Source: Yponomeuta sedellus (taxonomy: Eukaryota; Arthropoda; Insecta; Lepidoptera; Yponomeutidae). From it: 64,000 bases of DNA. Both the position numbers and the translations under genes were made by a program. Where the stretch lies: contig OW203744.1 of NCBI GenBank assembly GCA_934045075.1, positions 4,886,795-4,950,794 of the forward strand, read 5' to 3'. The stretch's first letter is position 1. Each line of letters opens with the position of its first letter. Below are positions 61,553 to 64,000 of the stretch, in pieces. The notes below the pieces were generated by a model that did no database searches, was not told the DNA's origin, and worked only from the letters and a program-made list of their open reading frames with translations.

Positions 61553-62365
61553 CAGGGCGTCCTAAAGTTATGGGACATGAAGGGAAAGTACCTTTGGTAT
61601 TTGCTGAAAGAAGACTGTATGTTATTTTTAAAAGTTAGTAATTCTGCATTCAAATATTTTCTAAAAACTACTTGCCTTGTCTGGGAATCGAACAGACTTA
61701 AATTTAAAAAAAACACCCTACTTTTATGATGTCAATCGACAGAATGGCCAAAAAATAATAACTCTTCTTAAATAACATAGTATTTTAAAAGAAAGGAACA
61801 GCGTGAAATTAATCATTTTAATTAAATTAAAAACATACATGAACCTGCCGTAGTCAATTAAGTGGGTATTTTTTTGTAATCTAATTAATTAAATGCTCAA
61901 AATGTGATCCTCTTGTCTTACGCAAATCGCAAATCTTTTAATGAGTCCGCTGCCTGTTAATTTTCTTATCTTTTTATGGTTAATACTCGTTATCATATGG
62001 CACAATTCTGTTTGTAACTCGCCCACGTTCTCATATGAATCGCTTTTTGTATAGCATATCTTTCACGTATACCCAAAAGAAGAAATCTAATGGTGTAAGG
62101 TCCGGGGATCTATTTAAAATAGTATGTTACTCTAGAAGAGTTATTAGTTTTTGGCCATTATTTCGATTGGCATCAAAAAAGTAGGGGTGTTTTTATTAAA
62201 TTTAAGTCGGTTCAATTCCCAGACAAGGCAAGTAATTTTTAGAAAATTTTTGAATGCAGAATTACTAAATTTTAAAAATAACATATAGTCTTCTTTCAGC
62301 AAAATACCCTATCTACGATATTTAAGGTACTTTCCCTTCATGGCCCATAACTTTGGGACGCCCTG
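61553..62365 (-). mobile_element. Mariner-type element with about 215-bp inverted repeats
   Basis: Ends CAGGGCGTCCTAAAGTTATG and (reversed) CAGGGCGTCCCAAAGTTATG are each flanked by TA. The inverted repeats extend to about 61770 and from about 62140, with scattered differences and small indels. The centre holds a transposase remnant on the minus strand. Confidence 0.75.
61889..62112 (-). pseudogene. Mariner/Tc1-type transposase C-terminus
   Basis: The reverse strand reads RSPDLTPLDFFFWVYVKDML, the region with the last catalytic Asp. After one frameshift near 62033 it continues ENVGELQTELCHMI...RFAICVRQEDHI and a stop. The N-terminal DNA-binding part and most of the catalytic core are gone. 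Confidence 0.65.
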
Positions 62366-62933
62366 TATATGATACATATTACGCCTCATATCTATACGGC
62401 AGAGTTAGGTAAACATTCCGCTTTCACCCACTTTGTATAGATGCAAAGTTACTTAATCAAGTCGCTGGACCCAAAATTAATTAGCCTGTGCTATGGTAAC
62501 CACAAATACGTCACAAACAAGGAAATACACACAGACCGAGGCCATTTGTACAAATAACATATTTTAAACTTTCAGTAAAAATTTTCAAATGTTCAGAAAT
62601 TCCATTGTCTGAATGTCAATATTCTACAATAACTGACGACTGAAGATTATTGTAAAGTAGTCGCTCTTTTCAGGGGAGAATAATTAGGTGATCACGATAC
62701 AACTCTTCAGACAAAATTACGACGTAGTTAATTAAGTGTAGAACGACATTTAGTAAAATGATAGATAGACTATTATAAATTACTAGCTGGCTTGTTGTCG
62801 TTGTTTGTTTTGGTTGTTTTGCCTTTTAAATTAATTAGCCTACAACCTACCAAATATACACAAGTAACGGTTAAGCTATTTTGGAGGAATTTGATAACAA
62901 AGATAACAGTGACATGAGATTTTTCTATATTAC

Positions 62934-63150
62934 ACTAGCTGTGCCCCGCGGTGTTACCCGCGGTTTATCGATTTTCCCACGGGAATAAGATATTTTCCCG
63001 CAGTAAAACGTAGCTTATGTGTTAATCCAGGGTATATGTCGGCTCAACTCACACTAAATTTTCTTTAAATCGCTCCAGCCGTTTAGACGTGAAGAGGTAA
63101 CAAACATACACACTCACAAACTTTCGCCTTTATAATATTAGTGTGATGTG
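62934..63150 (+). repeat. Rep-N copy
   Basis: 'ctagctgtgccccgcggtg' to 'cctttataatattagtgtg', as at 43.16 kb. A short GTGATGTGAT-rich tail follows. Confidence 0.6.
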
Positions 63151-63244
63151 ATGATAAGTGTGAAGTGTGATAGTGTGATGTGTTGTGAAGTGTGATACTT
63201 CTATAAACACTCCAAAATTGTATTTTATTTAGCATAGTTTAGCA

Positions 63245-63414
63245 GGTTGAATTATGAAATTAACATGATAAAACATTTTAAAAACCTATTTAGAGGCTAA
63301 AAATTCCACCCATGCCGGGATTCGAACCCGCGACCTCTGGCTATAGTTTTATCATGTTAATTCCATAACTCAACCTTGGTTAGTGCATTAAAAAAAAAAA
63401 TAATGATAAAACAT
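63245..63414 (-). mobile_element. SINE-1 insertion carrying an inverted copy of its own flank
   Basis: The target duplication ATGATAAAACAT is at 63265-63276 and 63403-63414. Between them are a reverse SINE-1 piece (to 'acctctggctat'), then 63346-63376, which is the reverse complement of the left flank 63245-63275 with two differences, then a tail with A11. Confidence 0.75.
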
Positions 63415-63669
63415 ACTTTGCAAGTGGGTTAGTTGTCAAAGTGGTGTTTCGTCAAAAGGCGACGTAGCAATGAAAATCGTAAAGAAATCTACAACGGGTG
63501 ACGTAATTTTAAATATTGATTTAAAAATAATAGGACCGATTGAAAGAAATATCATAATCTTGTATAAATATTTACACTGCAACAAGTGTATACCTACGTA
63601 ATAACATTCATAACAGCTGGCACAGTTTGTAGCAGCCAATCTTCAGTGGATCACGGCCGAAATACACAA

Positions 63670-63775
63670 TAATTAAGTTTCTTCTCTGAGGAAGTTACAA
63701 GCCATATTCCACCACGGGAGCCAAGTCCGGATTGGTGGAGGCTTGCAAGACTAGTGGCTGGTCTTAGGCTGACAT
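63670..63775 (+). repeat. Rep-A fragment
   Basis: 'cacgggagccaagtccgg' and 'ggaggcttgcaagactag' match other diverged Rep-A copies. Confidence 0.5.
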
Positions 63776-64000
63776 TCAGAGACGAAAACTAAGCTAAGAC
63801 CAGTCTCAGAAATGTCAAAATCACGTACTTAGAAATATTTCGTATTCAGAATCGAATCTTATCAAGTTGAGTATGAAATGGTACTTAGCTAAGTGTAAGT
63901 AGCCAATATTGGTGACTTTACGTGAACTTAGAATTGTCATCTGTCATTTAGTTCTCTTCACTTTGAGGTTACCTACCTTTTTGTCGTATTGTTTTGGTTC

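Noticed and set aside
1..64000. CRISPR array or bacterial operon
   Set aside because: The regular repeats here are minisatellites without unique spacers; introns, SINEs and LINEs show an animal nuclear genome.

Overview
This looks like nuclear DNA of a moth or butterfly (Lepidoptera; inference). It is AT-rich, with short GC-rich exons separated by long introns with GT/AG borders. The space between exons is packed with tRNA-derived SINEs, truncated LINE 3' ends, foldback DNA elements and one recent Ty3/gypsy LTR retrotransposon. There are no bacterial or viral operon features and no CRISPR array.

Layout. 1-9.3 kb is mostly repeats, with one THAP-type zinc-finger exon on the minus strand (8407-8619). 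9294-17054 is a complete LTR retrotransposon on the minus strand, with identical 318-bp LTRs and a TTTG target duplication. 18183-32820 (+) holds ten coding exons of a membrane RING-CH (MARCH-type) ubiquitin-ligase-like gene. Its 5' exons lie left of the window or were not recognised, and its stop codon and a candidate poly(A) signal are present. Between these exons lie tandem decayed partial copies of one exon and a 0.8-kb minisatellite. 33.5-53 kb is intergenic or 5' intronic, rich in nested transposons, with two candidate non-coding 5' exons at 40.15-40.38 kb. 53186-53444 (+) is the first coding exon of an SLC6 sodium-coupled transporter gene that continues beyond the window. Its visible intron carries a 1.4-kb element sprinkled with a CACGGCAATGAAA motif, a mariner-type element with long inverted repeats, and several SINE rearrangements.

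The two host genes are in the same orientation, and nothing in the sequence links their functions. The RING-CH protein would sit in an intracellular membrane and ubiquitinate targets. The SLC6 protein would import amino acids, osmolytes or transmitters with sodium.

The most informative features are self-documenting transposition events. A piggyBac-type element interrupts one arm of a 73-bp perfect palindrome, and removing it with one TTAA restores the palindrome exactly. A SINE interrupts one copy of a MITE whose uninterrupted copy is also in the window. Two other SINE insertions carry inverted segments between perfect target duplications. All calls were made by reading; no database search was possible.
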